Assembly (NCBI RefSeq): GCF_011046735.1
Contig: NZ_CP049258.1
Span: forward strand, 3,676,001-3,740,000
From: Nordella sp. HKS 07
GTDB taxonomy: Bacteria; Pseudomonadota; Alphaproteobacteria; Rhizobiales; Aestuariivirgaceae
Length of the DNA: 64,000 nucleotides
Direction: 5' to 3'
Both the position numbers and the translations under genes were made by a program. The notes beneath the pieces were generated by a model that saw only the letters and a list, made by a program, of their open reading frames with translations, was not told where the DNA came from and searched no databases. Shown here one piece after another: positions 26,980-34,624 of this stretch. Numbering within the stretch: the first letter of the stretch is position 1; each line of letters begins with the position of its first letter.

Positions 26980-27760
26980 AATTCCGTGCTCCCAGATAGA
27001 TATCGATGACCCGGGCGTCGCGCATGACGACTTCCGGCCGATCGAGACAGAGGAGTGCGCCGGCATTGAGGATCAGGATGCGGTCGGAAAGATCGGCAAG
27101 GGCGCGGACCTTATGCTCGACCACCACCAATGTAAGGCCCAGGGTGTTGTGAAGGCGGCGGAAGAGGCCGACGAATATCTCCACTTCCTCGGCATTGAGC
27201 CCGCTCAGCGGTTCATCCAGAAAGACGAGCCGGGGCTCCGTCGCCAGCGACGCCGCGAGCATGATGCGCTTGCGGGTGAGAAGATCGACCTGGCTCGCGG
27301 ATTGGCGCCGCTGCCGGGAGAGGCCGGTAAGGTCGAGAATGCCCTCCAACCTGGCTTTCACCTGGGCCGGGACGAGACGCTCGACCGGGCCGAACATCGC
27401 GCCCGTGGCGATATTCTCCTCGACCGACATGGACGAGAAGATCTGCGGAATCTGGAAGGTGCGTGCGATGCCGAGGCTGCAATAGCGATGCGCCGGCAGG
27501 CCCGCCATCCTCCGGCCTTCGAAGTTCACCGTGCCGGAGGAGGGCGCGAGTACGCCGGTGCAGACATTGAGGAGCGTGGACTTTCCCGCCCCATTAGGCC
27601 CGGCTATTCCGAGGATCTCACCGCTCATGATCTCGAGGCTCAGCCTGTCCAGCGCCTTGAGCGCCCCGAACTGTTTGCTCACCATGTCGAGCGACATGAT
27701 CGGCGGCGCCGCCGCGTTATACGCGGCGACCCTCACGGCTTGCATCGGATATTCCTGCAT
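26972..27760 (-). CDS. livG: Branched-chain-type ABC importer, ATPase LivG
   Basis: The product has up to 262 residues. Walker A is GPNGAGKST, Walker B LVFLDEPLSGLNAEE, and the switch lies in LVVVEHKV. The family signature is degenerate: the expected SGGQ-type motif reads QVDLLTRKR, similar to LivG proteins with a diverged LSYG-like signature. An N-terminal extension of about 20 residues (MQEYPMQAVRVAAYN) precedes the first strand, and a start at the second ATG is possible. The gene follows the binding-protein gene by 42 bp in the same direction. Confidence 0.9.
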   Translation of the reverse strand: MQEYPMQAVRVAAYNAAAPPIMSLDMVSKQFGALKALDRLSLEIMSGEILGIAGPNGAGKSTLLNVCTGVLAPSSGTVNFEGRRMAGLPAHRYCSLGIARTFQIPQIFSSMSVEENIATGAMFGPVERLVPAQVKARLEGILDLTGLSRQRRQSASQVDLLTRKRIMLAASLATEPRLVFLDEPLSGLNAEEVEIFVGLFRRLHNTLGLTLVVVEHKVRALADLSDRILILNAGALLCLDRPEVVMRDARVIDIYLGARNFA

Positions 27761-27802
27761 GGCGTTTGGTCCCGCCGCTGCTTCGCATCCTTAGTGCCTG
27801 GC

Positions 27803-29032
27803 CTATTTCGCCCAGTCCGGCATGATGAAGTCATCGGTCTTACGCGTGCCGATCATCAAGGGCTTCAGCGCCTTGTCATGCACCTGGAACAGAAAGGCCG
27901 GCTGGCTCGCATCATTGGTGGGGATCTTGAACCGGTCGTCGAATTTGAGCGTGCCGGTCAGCCCCTTGTAGCTCATTTCCTTGAGCGCCTTTACGACGGC
28001 GGCATGGTCCGAGGCGCTGCCGGCGGTCTTGACCGCCGCGGCCCACATATTGACTTCGTCATAGAGTTGGGCGGCAAGGCTCCAGGGCGGCAATTCATTG
28101 TAGGCGGCCTGCCATTTCTTGACGAAGGCATCACCTTCCGGACCCGGCAACTGCGCCGACAAGGTCATGCCCAGCACGCCTTCGGCTTTGCCCTGCGCGA
28201 CGACTTCGCCGAAGGCCGGCACGCTCGCGGCATAGCCCGCATTCACGACGGCGCCCTTGACCGGATTGTCGAAATATTGCTGCAGAAAAGTGTGGGTCAG
28301 GCCGGCGTCCAGCACTTCGATATGGATGAGGGCTGGATTGGCATCGCGGATCTTGCTGAGAATGCCTTGCCACTGCACGCTCTCATAAGGCACCTCCTCG
28401 TTCAGCACGACTTCCCAGCCCTGGGCGGCGGCGGCATCGGCCATCGCTTTGGTAAGGCCCGATTCCCATTCATAGGGACCGTGCACGATGGCGAGCTTCT
28501 TGTTCGGAAACTCATGGCCGAGCGCCATGAGCTGGTCGAACATGACCTTGCCATAGGAGGCCTCGACATCCGAGGCGTTGAAAATGCTCGTACATCCCAT
28601 GCTGTTCATCATGTCGACCACACTGGTAAACGCGTCATTGTGGATGAACGGCACGCCCTGCGGGCAGAAGGCCGGTATGTCGGGACCAAAGCCGCCATAG
28701 CCGGTGACGATGAAATCCGCCTTGCCACGGTCGATGAGATTGGCCGCCGCGGCCTGCAGCTTGTCGGGCGACAGATCGCCGATGTCGAAAAATGTCACTT
28801 CCAGCTGCTGGCCGAGAACGCCGCCCGCCTTGTTCAGGTCTTCAACCGCGAGCTTGATGGCTTTTTCCATGACGCCGCCGTCGCTGGCGAAGGGACCGGT
28901 CTGTGGAATGGGCGCGCCTATCTTGATGGTCTCGGCTTGCGCCGTCAGGGGCGCGGTTGAGCCGGCGATCGCCGCCAGTGCGAATACGGCGAGTCCGCAA
29001 GCTGCGTTCTGCAGCAGTGATCTGATGCTCAT
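27803..29032 (-). CDS. Branched-chain-type ABC importer, periplasmic binding protein
   Basis: The product has 409 residues with a Sec signal (SLLQNAACGLAVFALAAIAG, cleavage near AQA). The mature protein is a Peripla_BP_6 (LivK-type) fold, with IGAPIPQTGPFASDGGVMEKAIKLAVEDLN and VDMMNSMGCTSIFNASDV. It is the receptor that decides what the importer takes up. It is longer than leucine-binding proteins (about 370) and resembles receptors for amides or other nitrogenous compounds. It is the first structural gene downstream of the LuxR regulator, with a 163-bp intergenic space. Confidence 0.9.
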   Translation of the reverse strand: MSIRSLLQNAACGLAVFALAAIAGSTAPLTAQAETIKIGAPIPQTGPFASDGGVMEKAIKLAVEDLNKAGGVLGQQLEVTFFDIGDLSPDKLQAAAANLIDRGKADFIVTGYGGFGPDIPAFCPQGVPFIHNDAFTSVVDMMNSMGCTSIFNASDVEASYGKVMFDQLMALGHEFPNKKLAIVHGPYEWESGLTKAMADAAAAQGWEVVLNEEVPYESVQWQGILSKIRDANPALIHIEVLDAGLTHTFLQQYFDNPVKGAVVNAGYAASVPAFGEVVAQGKAEGVLGMTLSAQLPGPEGDAFVKKWQAAYNELPPWSLAAQLYDEVNMWAAAVKTAGSASDHAAVVKALKEMSYKGLTGTLKFDDRFKIPTNDASQPAFLFQVHDKALKPLMIGTRKTDDFIMPDWAK

Positions 29033-29195
29033 TAAGGCATTCCTTCCCTTATCGGCAATTGGATTCCCAGCTCTGACGGCCGGCTACCAACGCCCCGGGA
29101 AGCAAGTTAATCATCGGCCCCAGGCACTGACAATGGTAACAACAGATACTAGAGAGCAGCAGGCGAAAAAAGTGGGCAACAGATCCGCGCGGGTG
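29033..29195. other. Intergenic region upstream of the importer operon
   Basis: No gene. It separates the LuxR gene from the binding-protein gene and should contain the operon promoter on the minus strand. I see no strong -35/-10 pair and no obvious palindrome. Confidence 0.35.
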
Positions 29196-30320
29196 TCAGC
29201 AGCTGACGCGATCCTTGAATATCCGGTCGAACACCAGGGAGGTGATCTCGCGTTCCGATGTGACGTCGAGCTTGCTGTACAGCCGGTGCTTGTGATTGCG
29301 CACCGTCCCGGCGCCGATATCGAGCCGTTTGGCGATCGCCGCCGTCGATAGGCCACGCAGTCCATGCCGGAGGATCTCGCATTCGCGCGGCGTCAGCCGG
29401 TACTCGGTCATCATCCGATTGAAAAGGTTGTCGACGGCAAGAAAACCGGGCGAGCGGCGCTCGACGATGAAGATGCGCCCGCCTGGCGCCAGCGCATTTC
29501 CCTTTTCCAGTCTTTCCCAATGGACGACATCCAGCTCGTCGAGTGAATGCACGCCCTCGCTTGAACCTTGTGAGACCGTACAGATCACGTCTTCCGCCGC
29601 CCGGGTCACCTTGCCGCTCCATATCCCGTTACGAAAGCAGGGCAGGCCCTGATCGTCGACCACCATCACGGCGAGTTGGCTGTCATTGAGATAGCCACCG
29701 CGATGGCCGGAGAGACAATTCACGATGTGCAGCCGGTGCAGGTTCTCGAGGAGAGGGTAGATATGCCGGATGAACTCCACCTCTCCGAGCTTGAAGGGCC
29801 GGTCGTCGAGATCTAGGCAGAGGGCCACCCATACGCCGCCCACCGCGGGCAGGAGGACGACCAGCTCGTCATAGATGCGGGCGGAATGGTAGAGATTCTC
29901 GAAATAAAGATTGTCGTTGCCCTCGCGGCGCATGTGCAGGGCCGTCATCACCCGGTCAGGCACCTGGGTGCGCACGAGATGCAGCAAGGGATCGATGCGG
30001 TAGAGTTCCCGCATATAGATGTCTTCGGCTTCAGTGCTCAGGGAATAGTTGACCAGGAACTGCGGCTTGGCGAATTGCGCATAACGCACCGCCACCTGGC
30101 GCTCGCATCCGAGGAGGCGTCCGAGCGTCGCCAGCGCCACGCTGTAGAAGTTCCGGGCACCGATCGCTTCCGCCACGCCGGCCAGTTCGGTCATGAGACG
30201 CGGCAGGTCGAAGGCGGATTCCTCCGGGAGGAAAGCGGATGGAGTTTCGGCTAGCACGGATATGCCCGGTAACGATGGGCGGTGTAGAGTTCTCTCGTCG
30301 CCAAAGGCGGCCTGAGCCAA
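29196..30320 (-). CDS. LuxR-family transcriptional regulator
   Basis: The product has 374 residues. The C-terminal LuxR helix-turn-helix is complete, residues about 305-365: YRLTPRECEILRHGLRGLSTAAIAKRL, then GAGTVRNHKHRLYSKL. The N-terminal 280 residues do not look like a response-regulator receiver or a classic acyl-homoserine-lactone domain. They are a single sensory region with FYSVALATLGRLLGCERQVAVRY, similar to GAF/PAS-type sensors in LuxR regulators of catabolic operons. It lies directly upstream of the importer, Rieske and ureohydrolase operon and is the best candidate for its activator. Confidence 0.88.
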   Translation of the reverse strand: MAQAAFGDERTLHRPSLPGISVLAETPSAFLPEESAFDLPRLMTELAGVAEAIGARNFYSVALATLGRLLGCERQVAVRYAQFAKPQFLVNYSLSTEAEDIYMRELYRIDPLLHLVRTQVPDRVMTALHMRREGNDNLYFENLYHSARIYDELVVLLPAVGGVWVALCLDLDDRPFKLGEVEFIRHIYPLLENLHRLHIVNCLSGHRGGYLNDSQLAVMVVDDQGLPCFRNGIWSGKVTRAAEDVICTVSQGSSEGVHSLDELDVVHWERLEKGNALAPGGRIFIVERRSPGFLAVDNLFNRMMTEYRLTPRECEILRHGLRGLSTAAIAKRLDIGAGTVRNHKHRLYSKLDVTSEREITSLVFDRIFKDRVSC

Positions 30321-30612
30321 TTCGTTCGCATGGGATTCCGACCCTACCCCTTCCAGCCGAAAGATTAGGAAGATTATGTACTGAAATCAACGCCTTTGCG
30401 CCTTTGGCGAGCGTGATTGCCTGGTCGTCGGCGCTAGCATTGCCATTTGGGACAGCTCGCGTTGACGGGTCACCAGGTCGCCCGTATCGTGGTGCATCAA
30501 ATCTAGCTGTCGGCGGCTCTCGAAGATTGTCGAAGCCATATGTGCAGGCGTTGTTGAGAGCTGCAATGTCCATATCGCGCGTGTGGCCTGAAGAAAGGAT
30601 GGTTGCTTTCTG
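30321..30612. other. Divergent intergenic region before the DUF1537 kinase gene
   Basis: No gene supported. It carries a plausible rightward promoter (30462-30490) described separately. Nothing else is recognised in the 292 bp. Confidence 0.4.
30462..30490 (+). promoter_or_regulatory. Candidate promoter for the four-carbon acid sugar kinase gene
   Basis: -35 TTGACG (30462-30467) and -10 TATCGT (30485-30490) are separated by 17 bp. The start codon would be about 115 nt downstream of the transcription start. Confidence 0.35.
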
Positions 30613-31884
30613 ATGCTGCTCGGCGTGATCGCGGACGATTTCACCGGCGCCAGTGATATCGCCAACACTCTGGCGAAAGGCCTGCCGGGCCATGGTGGTC
30701 TCAGGACCGCGCAGTTCCTGAATGTGCCACGCCGCAAGGCGGGCGCCGATATCGAAGCCGGTGTCGTCGCCCTGAAGACAAGGTCCATTCCCGCCGTGGA
30801 CGCCGTCAGTCAATCCCTGGCGGCGCTGCGCTGGCTGCTTGAGCAAGGCTGCCGGCAGATCGTCTTCAAATACTGCTCGACCTTCGATTCAACACCTGAG
30901 GGAAATATTGGGCCCGTTGCCGAAGCGCTGGCGGCTGAACTCGATACGGCCGGCGTGATCGTCTGCCCAGCCTTTCCAGCCGCCGGGCGAACCGTCTATC
31001 AGGGCCATCTCTTCGTGCATGACCGGCTCCTCAACGAATCCGGGCTGGAGAACCATCCGCTCAATCCGATGACCGATCCCGACATTCGCCGATGGCTCGC
31101 CCGCCAGGCAAAGAAATCGGTCGGCCTTGTCTCCTGGCCGTCGGTGCGCGAAGGCCAGACACAGATCGCCGCCGAACTGGGCCTGTCTGTCCAGCGTGGC
31201 GAGTGTCTGGTCATCGTCGATGCGCTGACGGAAGAAGATCTTGTCGCCATCGGCCGCGCGGCGGCATCGGCGCGTCTCATCACCGGCGGCTCAGGTATCG
31301 CGCTGGGTCTGCCGGGGAATTTCATCTCCGCCGGATTGGCGAAAGGAGAGATGCCCAGCCTGGTCGGTGTCAAGGGACCGGAGGCGATACTCGCGGGAAG
31401 CTGTTCCACCGCCACGCGGGGACAGATCGAGACCCACAGGCGTGGCCATCCGGTCTTGGCGATCGATGTCGACGAGGTGATGCGCGGCGCATCCGGCCCG
31501 GAAGAAATTGTGACCTTTGTTTTGGCCAATCAGGGAAGGGCGCCACTCGTCTACTCATCGGCCGACCCCGCGGAGGTGAAGGCGCTTCAGGAGCGTCATG
31601 GCCGCGCGCCGGTTGCCCATGCTCTGGATCGGCTGTTTGCCGAGGTGGCGCGAAGCCTGGTGGAGAAGGGCGTTCGCCGACTCGTCGTGGCGGGCGGCGA
31701 GACGTCCGGCGCCGTCGTGTCGGCCTTGGATCTCGGCGCCTTGGCCATCGGGCCCGAGATCGACCCCGGTATCCCTGTACTGGTTTCGGATGGTGAGGCA
31801 CCCATCGCTCTGGCGCTCAAATCAGGGAATTTCGGCGCGCCGGACTTCTTCGTCAAGGCCCTCGGGAGATTGGCGGGTATCTGA
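30613..31884 (+). CDS. Four-carbon acid sugar kinase family protein (DUF1537)
   Basis: The product has 423 residues. The N-terminal nucleotide-binding domain starts LLGVIADDFTGASDIANTLAKGL, the classic motif of the family, and contains FKYCSTFDSTPEGNIGPV. The C-terminal domain has VAGGETSGAVVSAL, the ATP-binding signature. OtnK/DtnK/LtnD-pathway kinases of this family phosphorylate 3-oxo-tetronates or threonate-derived acids. Here the gene stands alone without its usual aldolase, isomerase or dehydrogenase partners, so its role is a guess. The start codon follows GAAAGGATGG. Its last 63 bp overlap the convergent VTT gene. Confidence 0.88.
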   Translation: MLLGVIADDFTGASDIANTLAKGLPGHGGLRTAQFLNVPRRKAGADIEAGVVALKTRSIPAVDAVSQSLAALRWLLEQGCRQIVFKYCSTFDSTPEGNIGPVAEALAAELDTAGVIVCPAFPAAGRTVYQGHLFVHDRLLNESGLENHPLNPMTDPDIRRWLARQAKKSVGLVSWPSVREGQTQIAAELGLSVQRGECLVIVDALTEEDLVAIGRAAASARLITGGSGIALGLPGNFISAGLAKGEMPSLVGVKGPEAILAGSCSTATRGQIETHRRGHPVLAIDVDEVMRGASGPEEIVTFVLANQGRAPLVYSSADPAEVKALQERHGRAPVAHALDRLFAEVARSLVEKGVRRLVVAGGETSGAVVSALDLGALAIGPEIDPGIPVLVSDGEAPIALALKSGNFGAPDFFVKALGRLAGI

Positions 31885-32538
31885 CCTATCCATTTGGCTT
31901 GGTTGTTCGCGGCGCATGAGCCAAACGGCAATCGGAAGAAAGAGGATGGGGAGCACATAGCTCACCAGGAGCACCAGGATCGGCTGGTCGGCCCAACCGG
32001 CGCCGATGGCCGCGAAGACGAAGGCCGGGGGCACGCTGCCGATGGTCAGCGCCGTGATGAAGGTGATTTTCCGCATGCCCGCAAATCCGGCGAGGAACAC
32101 CATGGCCTCCGGAACGCTGTAAGGAAAGCTGCGGGTGAGAATGATCGCCCACGCCCCGCCTCGGTCGAACAGTAACTCCATCTTGCGCAGAGACTGAGTC
32201 CCGACCAGGCCTCGCGCAAATCTCCTTGCGGTGGTGAGCATCAGTCCGTAGCCCACGAGGCCGCTGGTGATCAAAGCGAGGCTTCCCAGCAATCCGCCGA
32301 TCAGCGTTCCGTAGATGATGCCAAGTGCTGCGATCACGGTTGTCTGCGGGATTGGCAATACCAGGTCGGCCCAGATGAGGCCAATGCCCGCAGCCCACGC
32401 CCAGTCCTCGTACTCTCGCAATGCCAGTACGGCGTCGTTGGCTTCCTGAGGAGTCGGTATCTTCGCGCAGGACGCAAGCGCAAGCGACAGAATGCTGATG
32501 AGCAAAAGGTTCGATCGCCCACAGACCTGCGCGCGCAC
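31822..32538 (-). CDS. VTT-domain (DedA/TVP38-like) membrane protein with lipobox
   Basis: The product has 238 residues. After a signal peptide, LASC near residue 24 is a good lipobox, which is rare for this family. Residues 45-210 form about five helices of the VTT/SNARE-associated fold, with LGSLALITSGLVGYG and ILTRSFPYSVPEAMVFLAGFAG as the conserved stretch. DedA-family proteins are inner-membrane proteins linked to lipid scrambling and membrane homeostasis. The C-terminal 25 residues are charged and overlap, antisense, the end of the DUF1537 kinase gene by 63 bp. The gene follows the ICMT-like gene by 6 bp and is probably co-transcribed with it. Confidence 0.75.
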   Translation of the reverse strand: MRAQVCGRSNLLLISILSLALASCAKIPTPQEANDAVLALREYEDWAWAAGIGLIWADLVLPIPQTTVIAALGIIYGTLIGGLLGSLALITSGLVGYGLMLTTARRFARGLVGTQSLRKMELLFDRGGAWAIILTRSFPYSVPEAMVFLAGFAGMRKITFITALTIGSVPPAFVFAAIGAGWADQPILVLLVSYVLPILFLPIAVWLMRREQPSQMDRSDTRQSPEGLDEEVRRAEIP

Positions 32539-32544
32539 CGGCGG

Positions 32545-33039
32545 CTAGATCCAACGCCGCACGCGTCGCTTATAGGCGATATATGCATCGCCGAAGAGCC
32601 GCTCCAGATAGGTCTCCTCGCGGGCGACAACACCATAGCGGATCAGGATCATAAGAGGCAGCGTGAGGATGAGGATCCAGGTGCCGTGCGCGGCGATGCC
32701 GATGCCGCCATACATGAGAAACATGCCGAGATAGATCGGATTGCGCATCCGGCCGTGGATTCCGGTCGTTACCAGCGCGCGCGTAGGATGGATGCCGCGT
32801 ACGGGAGTTCCAGCCCGTGAGAAGTTGCGAATGCCTGCGGACGCGATTGCCAGACCAAGCAAGGCCAGCGCGCCGCCGATGATCGCGTGCATTGCATGAG
32901 GTCCAGGAAGCGGGAAGGGCAAGCGCAGCAGATTGTCAAGGACGATTCCCAGCGCCAGAGCGCCGAGAAAGAGGAGCGGTGGCCTCGCGATGACGCCGGC
33001 GGTGCCACTCTCGGGTGTGTGTTCTCCGGTCGTGTCCAT
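32545..33039 (-). CDS. Isoprenylcysteine carboxyl methyltransferase (ICMT) family protein
   Basis: This 164-residue integral membrane protein has four hydrophobic helices. The conserved C-terminal part reads GRMRNPIYLGMFLMYGGIG, then REETYLERLFGDAYIAYKRRVRRW, the signature of the ICMT/PEMT-like methyltransferase fold where RNP-Y and the E-x-x-L residues hold S-adenosylmethionine. Bacterial members methylate lipids or unknown hydrophobic acceptors. It is the first gene of a two-gene operon with the VTT lipoprotein and sits under a near-consensus promoter flanked by two MarR-type operators (33080-33125). Confidence 0.82.
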   Translation of the reverse strand: MDTTGEHTPESGTAGVIARPPLLFLGALALGIVLDNLLRLPFPLPGPHAMHAIIGGALALLGLAIASAGIRNFSRAGTPVRGIHPTRALVTTGIHGRMRNPIYLGMFLMYGGIGIAAHGTWILILTLPLMILIRYGVVAREETYLERLFGDAYIAYKRRVRRWI

Positions 33040-33079
33040 TCCAGTCTGTTCCTCAAGAATGTGGATACCACAAACAGAT

Positions 33080-33125
33080 ATGACAACTAGGGTGTCATCA
33101 TAGAATTTGACAACCTAGGTGTCAA
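33080..33125. promoter_or_regulatory. Twin MarR-type operators
   Basis: Two near-identical inverted repeats share the pattern TGACA, seven bases, TGTCA: ATGACAACTAGGGTGTCAT at 33080-33098 and TTGACAACCTAGGTGTCAA at 33107-33125. Their centres are 27 bp apart. They cover the -10 and -35 of the leftward promoter respectively, and lie 38 bp before the MarR gene on the other side. This is a textbook layout for a repressor controlling itself and a divergent target. Confidence 0.8.
33097..33125 (-). promoter_or_regulatory. Near-consensus sigma-70 promoter for the ICMT-VTT operon
   Basis: On the minus strand, -35 TTGACA (complement of 33120-33125) and -10 TATGAT (complement of 33097-33102) are separated by exactly 17 bp. 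This is the best promoter match seen in the window. It should be strong when the MarR protein leaves its operators. Confidence 0.7.
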
Positions 33126-33162
33126 TAGCGAGGATTGGCGTTCACCGAGAGGACAAGATGCC

Positions 33163-33666
33163 ATGGCGTCGGCACGACAGAAGACAAGGACAGGCGGGGA
33201 CAACGGCGGCAAGGCCGAAGCGATAGCCGAGTTGATGCTCGAGGTGGCCCTGTGTTTCTTCAAGATACGGGCTCTCGGCCAGAAGACCGGCCTTATCACC
33301 AGCTGGGGCGGCGGTTCGTTCGGCTTTCTGCGCAGCCTGGCGCTGCTCGGGCCGCTCACCGTGCCGCAGATCGCCCAGATGCGCCCCACCAGCCGCCAAC
33401 GCATGCAGCGCCTGGCGGATGAGCTGGTGGCCGAGGGGCTCGTCAAGTTCATCGACAATCCGAAGCACAGGCGCTCGAAGTTGGTGCAGCTGACGCGCAA
33501 GGGCGAGGCGCGTTACCTCGAGATGAATTCTCATCTCCTGGCGATCGCCTCCTCCATGGGGACCACTCTCGACGAAGCGGAGATTGTCAGGACCACCGGT
33601 ATCATCCGGCAGCTGATCGATGATGTGAAGAAGCGCTCGGAGCGGATGCCAGGCCGCCCAAGTTGA
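33163..33666 (+). CDS. MarR-family transcriptional repressor
   Basis: The product has 167 residues. The winged helix-turn-helix spans about residues 60-130: LTVPQIAQMRPTSRQRMQRLADELV as helices 3-4 and NPKHRRSKLVQLTRKGEA as the wing with its conserved arginines. N- and C-terminal helices for dimerisation flank it. It is divergent from the ICMT-like gene, and the twin operators at 33080-33125 lie between them. A GGACAAGATGCC sequence precedes the ATG. It ends 78 bp before the GST gene at 33745, which it may also control. Confidence 0.9.
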   Translation: MASARQKTRTGGDNGGKAEAIAELMLEVALCFFKIRALGQKTGLITSWGGGSFGFLRSLALLGPLTVPQIAQMRPTSRQRMQRLADELVAEGLVKFIDNPKHRRSKLVQLTRKGEARYLEMNSHLLAIASSMGTTLDEAEIVRTTGIIRQLIDDVKKRSERMPGRPS

Positions 33667-33744
33667 CGGGCCAACTCGTCGATTCTATCGTGAGAACTCG
33701 GAAGATCGGGAAGGCGGGGTTGTCTCGAACGCGAGGGGAATGCC

Positions 33745-34455
33745 GTGATTACGCTGTTTTCCTACCCGCAATTGTTCGGCGTCGCCGACAACAACGGCTA
33801 CGGCCTCAAGGTATTCGCGTTCCTCAAGCTCGCCGGTGTGCCCTTCACCCATGCGCATATCTTCGATGCGTCGACCGCCCCGCGCGCGCAATTGCCCTAC
33901 ATCGTCGATGACGGTGAGGTGATCGGCGACAGCGCCACGATCATTTCGCATCTCATCCGCAAACATCGTCTGGATATTGATGCCGGACTCACCTCCGCGC
34001 AGCAGGATACCAGCCTCCTGGTAACGCGCATGCTCGACGATCTTTATTGGGTCATGTCCTATTCGCGCTGGAAGGACGAGAAGTTCTGGCCGCTGTTCCG
34101 CGATGCGCTGCTGCGGGAACATCCGAGCTTGACCGAAGAAGGCCTGCTCAAGGCGCGAGAGTACAATTTCCAGCGCTATCATTTTCAGGGCATTGGCCGA
34201 TTTGCTCCGCCTGCCGCTTATGCGCGCGGGCTTGCGGACCTGCAGGTGCTGGCAAACCTCCTGTCGACGGGCGGCTATCTGCACGGAGCAAGACCGACCA
34301 GCGTCGACGCCGGAATCTACGGGTTCATTGCCAATATTCATTTCTATCCGATCGACACCCCGCTCAAGCGGTTCGTCGATGCGAATGTCGACCTCGTGCG
34401 GCACTGCATGGCGATCCACGCTGCCATCGGCTCAGCCACGGCGACGGGCGGGTGA
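33745..34455 (+). CDS. Glutathione S-transferase-like protein (metaxin/Tom37-type)
   Basis: The product has 236 residues with a GTG start behind CGAGGGGAAT. The N-terminal thioredoxin-like domain begins ITLFSYPQLFGVADNNGYGLKVFAFLKLA, then PRAQLPYIVDDGEVIGDSATI, where the P-Y-I and D-S contacts bind glutathione. The C-terminal helical domain ends with the GST motif RPTSVDAGIYGFIAN. It resembles the failed-axon-connection/metaxin branch of GST-like proteins, which is common in proteobacteria and of unclear substrate. It follows MarR in the same direction. Confidence 0.82.
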   Translation: MITLFSYPQLFGVADNNGYGLKVFAFLKLAGVPFTHAHIFDASTAPRAQLPYIVDDGEVIGDSATIISHLIRKHRLDIDAGLTSAQQDTSLLVTRMLDDLYWVMSYSRWKDEKFWPLFRDALLREHPSLTEEGLLKAREYNFQRYHFQGIGRFAPPAAYARGLADLQVLANLLSTGGYLHGARPTSVDAGIYGFIANIHFYPIDTPLKRFVDANVDLVRHCMAIHAAIGSATATGG

Positions 34456-34475
34456 CCTTGCCTGGCCCGAAGAGG

Positions 34476-34498
34476 GTTCCCTGGCCCCGATCGGGAAC
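34476..34498 (+). terminator. Possible terminator hairpin after the GST gene
   Basis: GTTCCC (34476-34481) and GGGAAC (34493-34498) pair around an 11-base loop, shortly after the GST stop. A TTAACCTTCTCC stretch follows, with only a weak U bias, so the call is tentative. Confidence 0.3.
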
Positions 34499-34624
34499 GG
34501 GTCCGTTAACCTTCTCCTGACCACGCGAAAGGTCGGGCAATTGCGCCTAAAGGTTGTGGCGTGGTATGATCTGCACGCTGCTCCGGGCCGGGGCGCGGTT
34601 CCTACCTGGTGAGGGGGAACGAGT

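Noticed and set aside
27113-28960. Open frame of 615 codons on the plus strand opposite livG and the binding-protein gene
   Set aside because: The minus-strand genes are clearly conserved. The plus frame has shadow-like composition and spans two genes and their spacer.
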